Part shown: positions 18,515 to 27,295 of the stretch, one piece after another
How the letters are laid out: each line of letters opens with the position of its first letter
How positions within the stretch are numbered: position 1 is the first letter of the stretch
Assembly: GCF_900478135.1 (NCBI RefSeq)
Contig: NZ_LS483470.1
Location: 3,649,501 to 3,713,500 of the forward strand
Length of the DNA: 64,000 nucleotides
Source of the DNA: Leminorella richardii
GTDB lineage: Bacteria > Pseudomonadota > Gammaproteobacteria > Enterobacterales > Enterobacteriaceae
Direction of reading: 5' to 3'
Translations under genes and position numbers: made by a program
Notes under the pieces: generated by a model
What the model was told of the DNA's origin: nothing
The model's database searches: none
The model's input: only the letters and a program-made list of their open reading frames with translations

Positions 18515-19441
18515 TTATAGCTTTAACGCGCCTTTGACGTCCTGCCCCAGCCGAACCATCGCGTCCGTCGCCTGCGGGAAGAAAGTCTGAGTAAAGCCGC
18601 CGCTGTTGCGCACTCGGCAGGCTATGGTACGGAAATTTCCAATCGACTGTTGGAAATATTTCGCGCATATCGGGTAATCGACGTGCTCAATCAGCGCTGC
18701 GGTCGACAGATAGTCAGACAGCTTCTGCGCCCTTTCCGGCTCGTTCCGCCACTGCTCGTACAGCCAAACGTACAGTTCAGGGTGGAAGTTGGCCATTACG
18801 CCGCTAAACGCATGACAGCCGGCCTGAAACGACGCCAGCAGCGTCTGGCTGTTGGCGTTCGCCAAGTGCAGCCGACTGCCTTCGCACAGCGCCAGCCGAC
18901 GCTTGATGATATTGATATCGCAGCAGGTATCCTTGATAAACGCGTAGCGCCCGCTCTGCGCGCACCAGGCAACGGTATCGTCCGACAGCAGCCGCTTGTA
19001 GGGATACGGGCATTCGTAAATGCCTAAATCAACGCGCTCAGGCACCGCCACCGTCAGTTGCTTAAGCGCCTCCAGCGCTGCCTCGTCGCTCTCACCCGCC
19101 TGCGCCAAACGGTTGCTGATAAAGATCACGCCGTCGACGCCGGTTTCCGCCATGCCCGCGACCTGCTCACGCTGGTGATCAAACGCCGTCGCCGTGTGGC
19201 CAGAAGCCACTACCGGCACGCGCCCGTCAACCTTCTCAACGATAAAGCGCACCAGTTTACGGGCTTCGTCGTCACTGAGGAAAAACATCTCGCTTGACTG
19301 GCAGTCGGCAAACAGGCCGTGCACGCCCGCCGCCAGATACCACTCCACCAGCTTTTCCAGCGACGCCCAGTCGATCTCTTTACGCTCGTCAAAAGGCGTC
19401 AACATAACCGGCCACACGCCAACGTATTTCTGATTGCTCAT
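18515..19441 (-). CDS. DapA/NanA-superfamily class I aldolase or dehydratase
   Basis: 308-residue TIM-barrel enzyme of the dihydrodipicolinate synthase/N-acetylneuraminate lyase superfamily. Catalytic Tyr142 (LGIYECPYPYKR) and Schiff-base Lys170 (FIKDTCCD) are present. The usual GTTGE turn is replaced by FADCQSSE (residues 44-51), so it is neither DapA nor typical NanA. A 2-keto-3-deoxy acid aldolase producing or consuming pyruvate is the simplest guess. I chose the ATG at 19441 as the start of the conserved region; the stop of the upstream isomerase gene lies 2 bases before it. Confidence 0.87.
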   Translation of the reverse strand: MSNQKYVGVWPVMLTPFDERKEIDWASLEKLVEWYLAAGVHGLFADCQSSEMFFLSDDEARKLVRFIVEKVDGRVPVVASGHTATAFDHQREQVAGMAETGVDGVIFISNRLAQAGESDEAALEALKQLTVAVPERVDLGIYECPYPYKRLLSDDTVAWCAQSGRYAFIKDTCCDINIIKRRLALCEGSRLHLANANSQTLLASFQAGCHAFSGVMANFHPELYVWLYEQWRNEPERAQKLSDYLSTAALIEHVDYPICAKYFQQSIGNFRTIACRVRNSGGFTQTFFPQATDAMVRLGQDVKGALKL

Positions 19442-19442
19442 G

Positions 19443-21101
19443 TTACACACCCTTTCCAAGCGCTTTATACGCCTCACCGGCGACCTTAACCCGAATGCCC
19501 TGCGTCAGACACTGCGCCACAAACGCCTTCAGCACACCGTGCAGATGGGCTTCATCCACATAGGCAATGGTGATGTGGTTACTCTGGTGACCCGCCATCA
19601 GATCGTCGCGCGTCACGCCGTCCAGCACGCCGTTAAGCAGCGGCCACTCGTAGTTTGTAGCGCGGCGGCGGCGCTCAAACTCTTCTTTCGGCAGCTCAAC
19701 CGCATGGCCGGTGCCGATGTGCATAATCACGTCAGCTCCTTCATAGTGCGCTCGCGCCCAGACAAAGCGCCCTGCCTTGCCCTGACCACAGATGGTCGCG
19801 CCGCCGTAAGGGAAGAACATCGACGGCTGACGGTAGCCAGTTGCACCCGCAATGCCACCCTTCAGATGCTCAAACGGCACCGCGCCGGAAATCTCAAAGT
19901 CCCAGTAGAACACGCCCTGATACTCGCTGCCCCAGCGGATATCGTGCAGCGTAGTTTCCGACGGCAGGCCAAGCCCTGACAGCAGGCGCCAAAGCATGGT
20001 TTGCGGAATGGCGGTGCCCATATCGACTTCGTTGATACAGGGGATCGGCTGATTAGGGCAAATAATATCGCCGTTCTCGTCTGGGATCGGGAAACGTTCG
20101 GTTGAACCGATAGCCCCTTCAGCAAAGTCCGATGCCGCGCAGCTGTCCTTCAGCCCCTGCTGGTACTGCACACCAACCGCCGACAGGCCAAAGCGCTTGG
20201 TAAAGCGCGCCATGGCGATCATCATCGCACACTGTTCTTTCACCTGCTCGCGGGTCAGTTCGGTTTTGCTATCTGTGCCGAACATAAACGTCATTCCGCG
20301 ATCTTCGTACCACTTCAGGCAGGCTTCGCGAAGCGCGTCCGGCACCTTCGCCATCTCCACCAGCAGGGCAGACTGCGACAGCGACTCCAGCGGCATGCCG
20401 ATGTTAACCAGCGCCTGCTGCGGGAACACGCCGTTAATCATCCCCATGCAGAAGGTGTCGAACAGGCCAAGGATCGCCTTGTGGCGCAGAATATACTCAC
20501 CCACTTCGCGACCGATTGCCCCTTCTGGCGTTGCCATCACCGGATGACTGGTCGCCACGTCGTGCAGGTAGCCCGTCTTGTGGGACAGCCCGCCGTAGCG
20601 CAGCCAGGTTTGCAGCCCGTTGGTAAACAGGTCGTCGTCAAAATTCTCTGACCACAGGCGAGAATAGGGCTTGCCGAGGCTGGTCAGCGTGCCCGCCAGG
20701 CACAGCATCCCCACCAGGCCGGGCCAGGTGCCGTCAAAGTTGGCCAGCAGCAGCACCGGGCCGCGGTGCTTCGCCAGCGACGGCGCGACGTGGTGAGAAT
20801 ACTGCCATGCAGTCAGCAGTACGATCACCGGCGCGTCGGGGTCAATCGCGGCGAACAGGTCGCTGCCCTCTTTCTGGCTGCTGATAAAGCCGTGGCCTCT
20901 GTCTTTGCTAACGGGGTGGGCGCGCTTCATCTCGTAACCCTGATCGGAAAGCGCCTGCGCCAGCTTTTGTTCAAACTTTTCCTGTACCGGCCAGCAGGTC
21001 ACGTTAGCAGGCTCGCGCAGGTCAGCGTTAGTTACCATCAAAACCTGACGCGCATTAACGCCAACGGTTGGCGGTGAAGGAGGAAGAGAAAGTGTAAGCA
21101 T
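19443..21101 (-). CDS. FucI/AraA-like sugar isomerase family protein
   Basis: 552 residues resembling L-fucose/L-arabinose isomerases: an N-terminal Rossmann-like domain, a central region with GTAIPQTMLWRLLSGLGLP, and a C-terminal metal-site domain containing MHIGTGHAVELP and AGHQSNHITIAY. It would interconvert an aldose and a ketose before the kinase acts. It differs from E. coli FucI enough that I cannot assign the sugar. It is second in the operon, 48 bases after the kinase. Confidence 0.72.
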   Translation of the reverse strand: MLTLSLPPSPPTVGVNARQVLMVTNADLREPANVTCWPVQEKFEQKLAQALSDQGYEMKRAHPVSKDRGHGFISSQKEGSDLFAAIDPDAPVIVLLTAWQYSHHVAPSLAKHRGPVLLLANFDGTWPGLVGMLCLAGTLTSLGKPYSRLWSENFDDDLFTNGLQTWLRYGGLSHKTGYLHDVATSHPVMATPEGAIGREVGEYILRHKAILGLFDTFCMGMINGVFPQQALVNIGMPLESLSQSALLVEMAKVPDALREACLKWYEDRGMTFMFGTDSKTELTREQVKEQCAMMIAMARFTKRFGLSAVGVQYQQGLKDSCAASDFAEGAIGSTERFPIPDENGDIICPNQPIPCINEVDMGTAIPQTMLWRLLSGLGLPSETTLHDIRWGSEYQGVFYWDFEISGAVPFEHLKGGIAGATGYRQPSMFFPYGGATICGQGKAGRFVWARAHYEGADVIMHIGTGHAVELPKEEFERRRRATNYEWPLLNGVLDGVTRDDLMAGHQSNHITIAYVDEAHLHGVLKAFVAQCLTQGIRVKVAGEAYKALGKGV

Positions 21102-21149
21102 GTTAGTCGTCCTGTTTTTATCAATCGGTTCGTTAACTGGTTTATGAAT

Positions 21150-22757
21150 TTATTTATCAAGCGAAAGGGAACACGCGTGATACATCACGTCGGCGTAGCG
21201 CTGCTGGTCCTGATACATTTGGAGATAGACACGGTACTTGGCGTCGTGAAAGGCATAAGTGGAGGCGTCCGGCTCGATGAGTTTCCCCTCGCGCACCATG
21301 GCGCGAGCCGCCTCGGCAAAGCCTTTAAACGCGCCGCAGGCAACGGCGCCAAGCAGTGCTGCGCCCAACGTTACCGCATCCTCTTCTTCTGCCAGATGGA
21401 TAGCGCGCCCGGTGGCGTTGGCGTACTCCCGCAGCCACAGCGGGTTCTTGGTCGCGCCGCCGCACATGATGATTCGGTCAATTTGATGACCCGCGTCCAC
21501 CAGGGCGTCGATAATATGGCGCGTGCCGTAGGCAATGGCCTGCAGCGTCGCTAAATAGCGTCGCGCCAGCTCGTCAACGCCGGTTTCAAGGGAAAGCCCT
21601 GATACCATGCCGCGCGCGTCCGGATTGGCGCGCGGTGAGCGGTTACCGTGATGATCGGCCAAAACGTGATAGTGGCAGGTCGGGTAAGCTTCGCGCTGTT
21701 CCAGCTGCTCAACCAGACGGTTCAACAGCGCATAGGGGCTCTTGTCCAAGGCTTTTGCCTCTGCGACCAGCGCGCCCCACGCCGCGCTTTGATTCAGCGT
21801 CCAGTCGACTAGGGCTCCGGCGGCGCTCTGCCCCCCTTCATTAAGCCAAAGGTTTGGGATCATGGCGCCGAAGTAGGGCCCCCAAACGCCGGGTACCATC
21901 ACCGGCTCAGGACTGACCACCATATGGCAGTTTGACGTGCCGCTGATAATCGTTAGGCTGCCCATTGGGTTAGCCGCCGCCAGTGCCAATCCCCCCGAGT
22001 GGGCGTCGATAATGCCGCCGGCAACCACGACTTTCGTCGTCAGGCCAAGCTGACCGGCAGCGCTTTCGCACAGCGTTCCTGCACGTTCACCAAGCGCCAG
22101 AACCTTTGACGGCACTTTGGTCAGCACGTCTTCCAGACCGACGCCCGCCAGCAGGCTTTCGCTAAAGCGCTCTTCGTGGGAAAGATAGTTCCACTTGCAG
22201 GTCAGCGTACACACGCTGGCAGCGTCGGCACCGCTGGCGCGCCACACTAAATAGTCTGCCAGATCGAAAAAGCGCCATACCCGCTGATAGCGTTCCGGGT
22301 AGTGGCGCTTTAACCATAAAATCTTGGGTAATTCCATCTCAACGCTGACCTCGCCGCCGACATAGGCAAGCGCCGGGTCGTTAGTCAGATTGATAGCGGT
22401 GGCCTCCTCCGTGGCGCGATGGTCCATCCACATCACGATATCCCTTTCGGGAGAGGCGCTCTCCGATACCGAAATCGAACTGCCGTCAGAACCTACAGCT
22501 ACCAGCGAGCAGGTAGCATCGAAGCCGATAGAACCGATGGCATCTGCATCAACGCCAGAAAGCGCAACCGCCTCTTTCACCGTTTCGCATACGCGCTGCC
22601 AGATATTCTGCGAGGACTGCTCCACTTGGCTTTCACCCGAGTGAAACTGCTGAATAGGCCGAACGGCAAAGGCCAGCCGTTCGCCTTTCTGCGTGAATAT
22701 TCCGGCCCTGACGCTGGCGGATCCCACGTCGACACCGATGAAAAAAATCTTTGCCAT
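21150..22757 (-). CDS. FGGY-family pentulose/carbohydrate kinase
   Basis: 535-residue sugar kinase with the ASKHA fold: phosphate-1 motif FIGVDVGSASVRAGIF, VMWMDHRATEEA, GTSNCHMVV and the adenosine motif IMCGGATKNPLWLREYAN; the FGGY C-terminal lobe ends about residue 500. It looks closest to the ribulokinase-like YpCarbK/YDR109C subgroup, so a ketopentose or related ketose is the likely acceptor. It is the first gene of the leftward operon and has GGAGCGAGC before its ATG. Confidence 0.88.
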   Translation of the reverse strand: MAKIFFIGVDVGSASVRAGIFTQKGERLAFAVRPIQQFHSGESQVEQSSQNIWQRVCETVKEAVALSGVDADAIGSIGFDATCSLVAVGSDGSSISVSESASPERDIVMWMDHRATEEATAINLTNDPALAYVGGEVSVEMELPKILWLKRHYPERYQRVWRFFDLADYLVWRASGADAASVCTLTCKWNYLSHEERFSESLLAGVGLEDVLTKVPSKVLALGERAGTLCESAAGQLGLTTKVVVAGGIIDAHSGGLALAAANPMGSLTIISGTSNCHMVVSPEPVMVPGVWGPYFGAMIPNLWLNEGGQSAAGALVDWTLNQSAAWGALVAEAKALDKSPYALLNRLVEQLEQREAYPTCHYHVLADHHGNRSPRANPDARGMVSGLSLETGVDELARRYLATLQAIAYGTRHIIDALVDAGHQIDRIIMCGGATKNPLWLREYANATGRAIHLAEEEDAVTLGAALLGAVACGAFKGFAEAARAMVREGKLIEPDASTYAFHDAKYRVYLQMYQDQQRYADVMYHACSLSLDK

Positions 22758-23058
22758 GCTCGCTCCAACTCAATGCTGCGTCGAGTTAGCAAATTATGAG
22801 AAGCGAAAAAGAAAGGCAATGACAGGATGTGGAAACTGTGAAATAGATCTAAAGAGAAATATTAACAATATGAAATATATGAAAATAAAAAATGGTGTTT
22901 AACGCGGAGAGAAAGAAGAATATAAAGAACGGGCTTTAATACTATGCCGTAACGCCCTTTCAACGCTTTGCTGAAATTTCCAAGCTTGGCGTCAGCAATG
23001 AAAAAAGAGCGCTAATCCCACGGTCTTAAGAGATAAAGAAGCTAGATAAATGATTCAG
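22758..23058. promoter_or_regulatory. AT-rich upstream region of the catabolic operon
   Basis: 300 bases without a gene. AACTC/GAGTT half-sites separated by 11 bases lie just before the kinase ribosome-binding site (around 22768-22788). TGCTGA/TCAGCA half-sites lie at 22969-22974 and 22992-22997. Either could be an operator for the LacI protein, but neither is a classical LacI-type palindrome. Roughly 22850-22900 is very AT-rich. Confidence 0.4.
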
Positions 23059-23532
23059 TTAAAGTATTTGTGAACGCCAATTTTCGCTACCGTAGCGGCG
23101 GCCTTTGTAGCTGTCGATTCGCCACTCTCCGGCCTTCTTCAACATAACAAACAGATACTCATCCTGAAAATCCGTCTGTGTTTTTATATACACTTCGGCA
23201 CGGCTTTTGGTCTTTAGCTCGACCTGCGCGTCCAATAGGCTTTCAATTCCGGCAAACTTTGACGGAAAGCCGAAGCTCTTGGGGCTTTTGCCGCCGTACA
23301 CTCTGCGCTTGTCGGTACAATATTCGTCAAACAGCGGTGCAATGCGATCGCCAAAGGGCGTAAACCAGTCAGTACGCGGCGCATAGTGGTATTCAACGCC
23401 GGGATACTGTTTACGCAAAGACTTATCTTCTTCTTCGCTACGGGTGCGAATATCGTTTTCAATCTCGTTCCACGTCTCGCCAAATGCCCTGACGCGTTCG
23501 ACCAAATACGCTTTTAACGCGGCTTCATCCAT
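23059..23532 (-). CDS. NTF2-fold immunity-like protein (orphan)
   Basis: 157 residues, soluble, charged. The C-terminal signature (DEYLFVMLKKAGEWRIDSYKGRRYGSENW) matches what I know of NTF2-fold immunity proteins of polymorphic/Rhs toxins. The N-terminal helix ends in ETWNEIENDIRTRSEEEDKSLRKQYPG. No toxin, VgrG, Rhs or secretion gene is nearby, so it is an orphan, perhaps protecting against toxins of competitors. Function is inferred from a short signature only. Confidence 0.55.
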   Translation of the reverse strand: MDEAALKAYLVERVRAFGETWNEIENDIRTRSEEEDKSLRKQYPGVEYHYAPRTDWFTPFGDRIAPLFDEYCTDKRRVYGGKSPKSFGFPSKFAGIESLLDAQVELKTKSRAEVYIKTQTDFQDEYLFVMLKKAGEWRIDSYKGRRYGSENWRSQIL

Positions 23533-23574
23533 GACGGTTTACCTTACTGAGGGGTTCGTTTTAGTTATAAAAAA

Positions 23575-23600
23575 ACCCCGCCAGCATATACCAACGGGGT
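23575..23600 (-). terminator. Rho-independent terminator of kbp
   Basis: ACCCCG (23575-23580) pairs with CGGGGT (23595-23600). On the minus strand it is followed by TTTTTTTAT. It ends the leftward kbp transcript before the immunity-like gene. Confidence 0.75.
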
Positions 23601-23622
23601 GATAAAAGTAGTGCGCCGTAAA

Positions 23623-24069
23623 TTACGCTTTAGGAATACGCAGCACCTGCCCCGGATAGATCTTGTCCGGATGGCTCAGCATCGGCTTATTGGCATCGAA
23701 GATAACCATGTACTTATTGGCGTTACCGTACTGTGACTTCGCAATGCCGCTCAGAGTATCGCCTTTTTTCACGGTGTAGAAATTGCCCGCTTCAGACGGC
23801 TGATCGACGTTCAGCTTGTCTTCAACCTTGCCAATGCTCTCTACGTTGCCAAGAATGACCATCAGCTTTTCTTTCAGCTCTTGGTCCGCTGCCGCGCCGC
23901 CAACGACGACAGTGTCGTCTTTAACGTCGATATCGATCTTATCCATACCCGGCAGCCCTGCCTTGCTCAGGTGCTCCTTGAGCTTTGCAACTTTATCTTC
24001 CGGTTTGCTAGAGACGTTATCCCAAAGCTTTTCGCCCGCTTCCTTTACAAAATTGAATAAAATTCCCAT
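23623..24069 (-). CDS. kbp: Potassium-binding BON-LysM protein Kbp (YgaU)
   Basis: 148 residues. N-terminal BON domain (about 25-85, DKIDIDVKDDTVVVGGAAADQELKEKLMVILGNV) and C-terminal LysM domain (about 98-148, FYTVKKGDTLSGIAKSQYGNANKYMVIFDANKPMLSHPDKIYPGQVLRIP). This is the architecture and length of E. coli Kbp, a cytoplasmic K+ sensor induced by osmotic stress. The ATG at 24069 follows GGAGAAGAG; the in-frame upstream codons do not match the family. Confidence 0.93.
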   Translation of the reverse strand: MGILFNFVKEAGEKLWDNVSSKPEDKVAKLKEHLSKAGLPGMDKIDIDVKDDTVVVGGAAADQELKEKLMVILGNVESIGKVEDKLNVDQPSEAGNFYTVKKGDTLSGIAKSQYGNANKYMVIFDANKPMLSHPDKIYPGQVLRIPKA

Positions 24070-24169
24070 TCTCTTCTCCAACATGGATATAAGTGAAAAA
24101 TGCGCCGGTGAAGGAAAAAGGCAACCATACAGCCTTCTTTTCCCGACGGATCCAACACATTATAGACTG

Positions 24170-25489
24170 CTACTCCATGCCTTCACCAGTTTCCCAGCCA
24201 TCCATTTCTGTGCCGGTGACGAATAGTTGAATAAAACCATCCACTTCGCGCATATAGGCGATGTATTTTCCGTTGGGTGAAAAGACCACCGCATCGGAAC
24301 AAGGGTGGTTTTCCGACTGCTTTTCCGTCAGGCGTGTGACCACTCCGCTGTTAACGTCACATAGCGCAACGCTGCCGTCCATCACAAATGCCAAGCTTCG
24401 CCCGTCAGGGCTCCAGGTAAAGGCTGACTGTACGCCAAACTCGCCGTCCGTCACCTGTTTAAGCTCACCGCCCAGTGGGGAGACCAGCCAAACCTGCACA
24501 ACGCCGAAGTCGTCTTTCATCAGAAAGGCGATTTTGCTGCCGTCAGGCGAGCTGCGAAGCCAGTGACGAGGGGAGGTTGCAATACCGGGAAAGCGGCGAT
24601 CTGCCGTGTAGGTCAGCCGACGCTGACGAACAGAGTGTGGTGGCGAAGGCAAAGTGTCGGGAGTCCCCGCCAGAGGCGCTAAACCGGCCTGTGTATAAGC
24701 TTCAGGCTCTTGCGGCAGATCGACAATAAACACTTCAGGAATTTTACTGTCGTCCTCAGACCTGACGTCACCAATAAAGGCGAGCGCCCGGCGCTGACGA
24801 AAGCCGTCAGCGTTGATATAGCCTTCTTGCCCCACCCAGCCCTCTTCGTAGGCGCGGCTGATTTCATCACTGCCCGGCTGCGGGTGAGCAACAGTTTGGC
24901 TCACCAATACGCAGAAATGACTGCCGTCATATTCCCTCGGGTGCTGCTTGTCTACTCGCACCGGATGAAGCGTGACTGCCACGCCGACGTTGCGCTGGTC
25001 GAACTCGGCGCCGCGTTCATGCATCAGGTGGTCGTTATAGGTAAAACTCAGGAAGTCGCCGTCATGGCTGAAAACGTGAACGTGAGAGCCGCCGCGCAGC
25101 GCTCCGGGGGTAAACGGCGGAGTGATATCCATAGCGTCCAGCGTCACCGCTTTAGCTCTGTCTGGCTCGGTAACGATAACGCCTCGCCGATGGTGAAAGT
25201 CGTAGTGCCACTCTGCATCCGGCTTTTCCGGGCTGTGAATAAACACGTAGCGAACCGGTTCAGTCGGGCTGACCGTCACCACACCAACAAAGCTCTCAGG
25301 TTCTGCCTGATACACCACTTCCACTTCACAGGTTTCTATATTTACCCGTTCAATGGTCTGCCCGGTAAACGACGCGCCGCTAGGGCGCACGTCATAAACC
25401 AGCCACTGGCTGTCCGGCGTCCAGACGTTGACGTTGGTTAACTGATGGTTGCAGGGCGTATAGGTCACCTGTTTTTCTGTCTCTTTCAT
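24170..25489 (-). CDS. DUF3748 TolB-like propeller protein (YidR-like)
   Basis: 439 residues with repeated WD40/TolB-type blades: LTNVNVWTPDSQWLVYDVRPSGASFTG near the start, WLRSSPDGSKIAFLMKD, FTWSPDGRSLAFVMD and VFSPNGKYIAYMREVDG near the end. Similar to E. coli YidR (DUF3748), whose function is unknown. No signal peptide is evident. Monocistronic, divergent from the dehydratase gene. Confidence 0.75.
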   Translation of the reverse strand: MKETEKQVTYTPCNHQLTNVNVWTPDSQWLVYDVRPSGASFTGQTIERVNIETCEVEVVYQAEPESFVGVVTVSPTEPVRYVFIHSPEKPDAEWHYDFHHRRGVIVTEPDRAKAVTLDAMDITPPFTPGALRGGSHVHVFSHDGDFLSFTYNDHLMHERGAEFDQRNVGVAVTLHPVRVDKQHPREYDGSHFCVLVSQTVAHPQPGSDEISRAYEEGWVGQEGYINADGFRQRRALAFIGDVRSEDDSKIPEVFIVDLPQEPEAYTQAGLAPLAGTPDTLPSPPHSVRQRRLTYTADRRFPGIATSPRHWLRSSPDGSKIAFLMKDDFGVVQVWLVSPLGGELKQVTDGEFGVQSAFTWSPDGRSLAFVMDGSVALCDVNSGVVTRLTEKQSENHPCSDAVVFSPNGKYIAYMREVDGFIQLFVTGTEMDGWETGEGME

Positions 25490-25598
25490 CGCTGCTCCTG
25501 CTTGTCACCTTGGGAATTTTTATGTTGCAAGATAAATCCGGTGCTGTCACGGTCAACGACGCGGTTTTTCCGCGCTGCGCCGCAAAAAAGACCTTTTC

Positions 25599-25624
25599 TC
25601 TCGACATTGTCCCTCTAGTCGAGA
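25599..25624. promoter_or_regulatory. Inverted repeat upstream of the Ser/Thr dehydratase gene
   Basis: TCTCGAC (25599-25605) and GTCGAGA (25618-25624) form a perfect 7-bp inverted repeat with a 12-base spacer, in the divergent gap and 39 bases before the dehydratase ATG. A regulator site is likely; no regulator gene is adjacent. Confidence 0.45.
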
Positions 25625-25663
25625 TAAAACTAAGCCACTGCCCTCAGCACTTCAGGAGATCTC

Positions 25664-26626
25664 ATGGATTCCCTTATTCGCCAAATCGTTGACGCTCATC
25701 TGGGCATTCGCCCTCAGGTGAGAACAACGCCGCTGGAACTCAGCGCGCCGCTGTCACTGATGAACGGCTGCGAAGTGTTTCTCAAATGCGAACACGTGCA
25801 GCACACCGGTTCGTTCAAATACCGCGGCGCGGTAAATAAAGTGCGCCTGTTGAGCAATGAAGAGCGAGAAAACGGTGTGATTACGGCGTCAACCGGTAAC
25901 CACGGGCAGGCTCTGGCGCTGGCGGCGCGCGCCTTCGGCGTTCCGGTAACCGTTTTCGCGCCAACGACAGCGGCCAAAGTAAAACTCGATGCCATACGCA
26001 CCTTCGGCGCTCAGGTCGAGCTGGTTGAGGGCGGAGCGCTAGAGGCAGAAAAGGCCGCAGCAGAACGGGCAGCAGCACAAAACACCCTGTTCATCTCACC
26101 CTATAACGATCTCGATATTATTGCAGGCCAGGGCACGGTCGGCGCAGAGCTGGCAGAGCAGGCTCCTGACCTTGACGCGGTGTTTGTCGCCGTCGGTGGT
26201 GGCGGGCTGATCTCCGGCGTTGGCAGCATCGTGAAGAAAATGTCCCCCAAAACGCAGATTATCGGCTGCTGGCCAGAAAATTCACCCGCTATGTACGCTA
26301 GCCTTCAGGCAGGAGAAATCGTTGACGCTCCTGAATTCGACACCCTGTCGGACGGCACTGCGGGAGGTATTGAGCCGGGTTCAATCACCTTTCCCCTCTG
26401 CCAGCAGCTGATTGACCGCTGCGTGCTGGTGAGTGAGCTGGAAATTCGGCGCGCTATGCGCCTGCTTGCTGACACTGACCGATGGATGGTAGAAGGCGCC
26501 GCTGGCGTTGCTCTTGCTGCGGCTTTACGACTGATGCCCGAATTTAAGGGTAGACGAATCGCCGTCGTGCTGTGTGGCAGAAACATCGTGTTGGATAAAT
26601 ATTTACAGGCGATATCTGAGGCCTAG
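25664..26626 (+). CDS. Threonine/serine dehydratase, PLP fold-type II
   Basis: 320-residue catabolic-type dehydratase without the C-terminal ACT regulatory domain of IlvA. PLP lysine is Lys52 in GSFKYRGA, the substrate loop is STGNHGQA, and the phosphate-binding glycine loop is VAVGGGGLISG. It would deaminate L-threonine or L-serine to a 2-oxo acid and ammonia; related proteins act on hydroxyaspartate, so the substrate is not certain. AGGAG precedes the ATG at 25664. Confidence 0.88.
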   Translation: MDSLIRQIVDAHLGIRPQVRTTPLELSAPLSLMNGCEVFLKCEHVQHTGSFKYRGAVNKVRLLSNEERENGVITASTGNHGQALALAARAFGVPVTVFAPTTAAKVKLDAIRTFGAQVELVEGGALEAEKAAAERAAAQNTLFISPYNDLDIIAGQGTVGAELAEQAPDLDAVFVAVGGGGLISGVGSIVKKMSPKTQIIGCWPENSPAMYASLQAGEIVDAPEFDTLSDGTAGGIEPGSITFPLCQQLIDRCVLVSELEIRRAMRLLADTDRWMVEGAAGVALAAALRLMPEFKGRRIAVVLCGRNIVLDKYLQAISEA

Positions 26627-26635
26627 CCTTCAGCG

Positions 26636-27157
26636 CTACAGGTTTAAATACATAGCAATACGCGGCGCTCGGCTCCAAACCTGCTCCTGCACTAGGGCAT
26701 CCTGTAGGAATGCCGGCAGCGCCTGCTGACCAAAGTCGTTAAAACCGATGCGGCGATAAAACGGGCCGTTCCACGCTACGTCGCGAAAGGTGGTAAGACC
26801 CACATAGCTGCTGCCCTGATGACGAGACCAGACAATAGCGGTATCAATTAAACGACGGCCGATCCCTCGACGGCCAAACGACGGATGAACGCCCACTTCC
26901 TTCACCCATCCCCAGTCGCCGACGGCATCCATCAGAATAAATCCCATGGGTTCATCCTGTGCGTCGGCTGCTACCCATAGACGCTTTTCTGACTGCGCCA
27001 GCTCCAGCATTGACATCGGCAGTGTCTCCTGCTGCTCCTCTTCGGGCAAAATATCAAAGGAAAACAGCGACGCAGCGGCGCGCTCAATACTGGCAATAGT
27101 GCTGAGATCGTCAATCTGGCTCAGACGAATAGGATAGTGCCCTTTTTCAACAACCAT
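26636..27157 (-). CDS. GNAT-family N-acetyltransferase
   Basis: 173 residues with the acetyl-CoA motif VGVHPSFGRRGIGRRLI (about residues 90-106) and a C-terminal AWNGPFYRRIGFNDF. Acceptor unknown. Converges with the dehydratase gene at a distance of 9 bases. Confidence 0.83.
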   Translation of the reverse strand: MVVEKGHYPIRLSQIDDLSTIASIERAAASLFSFDILPEEEQQETLPMSMLELAQSEKRLWVAADAQDEPMGFILMDAVGDWGWVKEVGVHPSFGRRGIGRRLIDTAIVWSRHQGSSYVGLTTFRDVAWNGPFYRRIGFNDFGQQALPAFLQDALVQEQVWSRAPRIAMYLNL

Positions 27158-27295
27158 AGGTTCTCCTTAGCCAATCGTAAGCCTCTTGCCAACGCAAATC
27201 GCATGATACCCGTACCGCTTTGCGTCACGCTGTCTTATCAAGTGTATTCCAAGCTGTAGCCGTTTGCCGCATGGAACACACTGACAAGAGAAACG

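Noticed and set aside
22758..22800. LacI-type operator before the kinase gene
   Set aside because: The AACTC/GAGTT half-sites are short and do not match the central CpG palindromes usual for LacI proteins; kept only as a remark.
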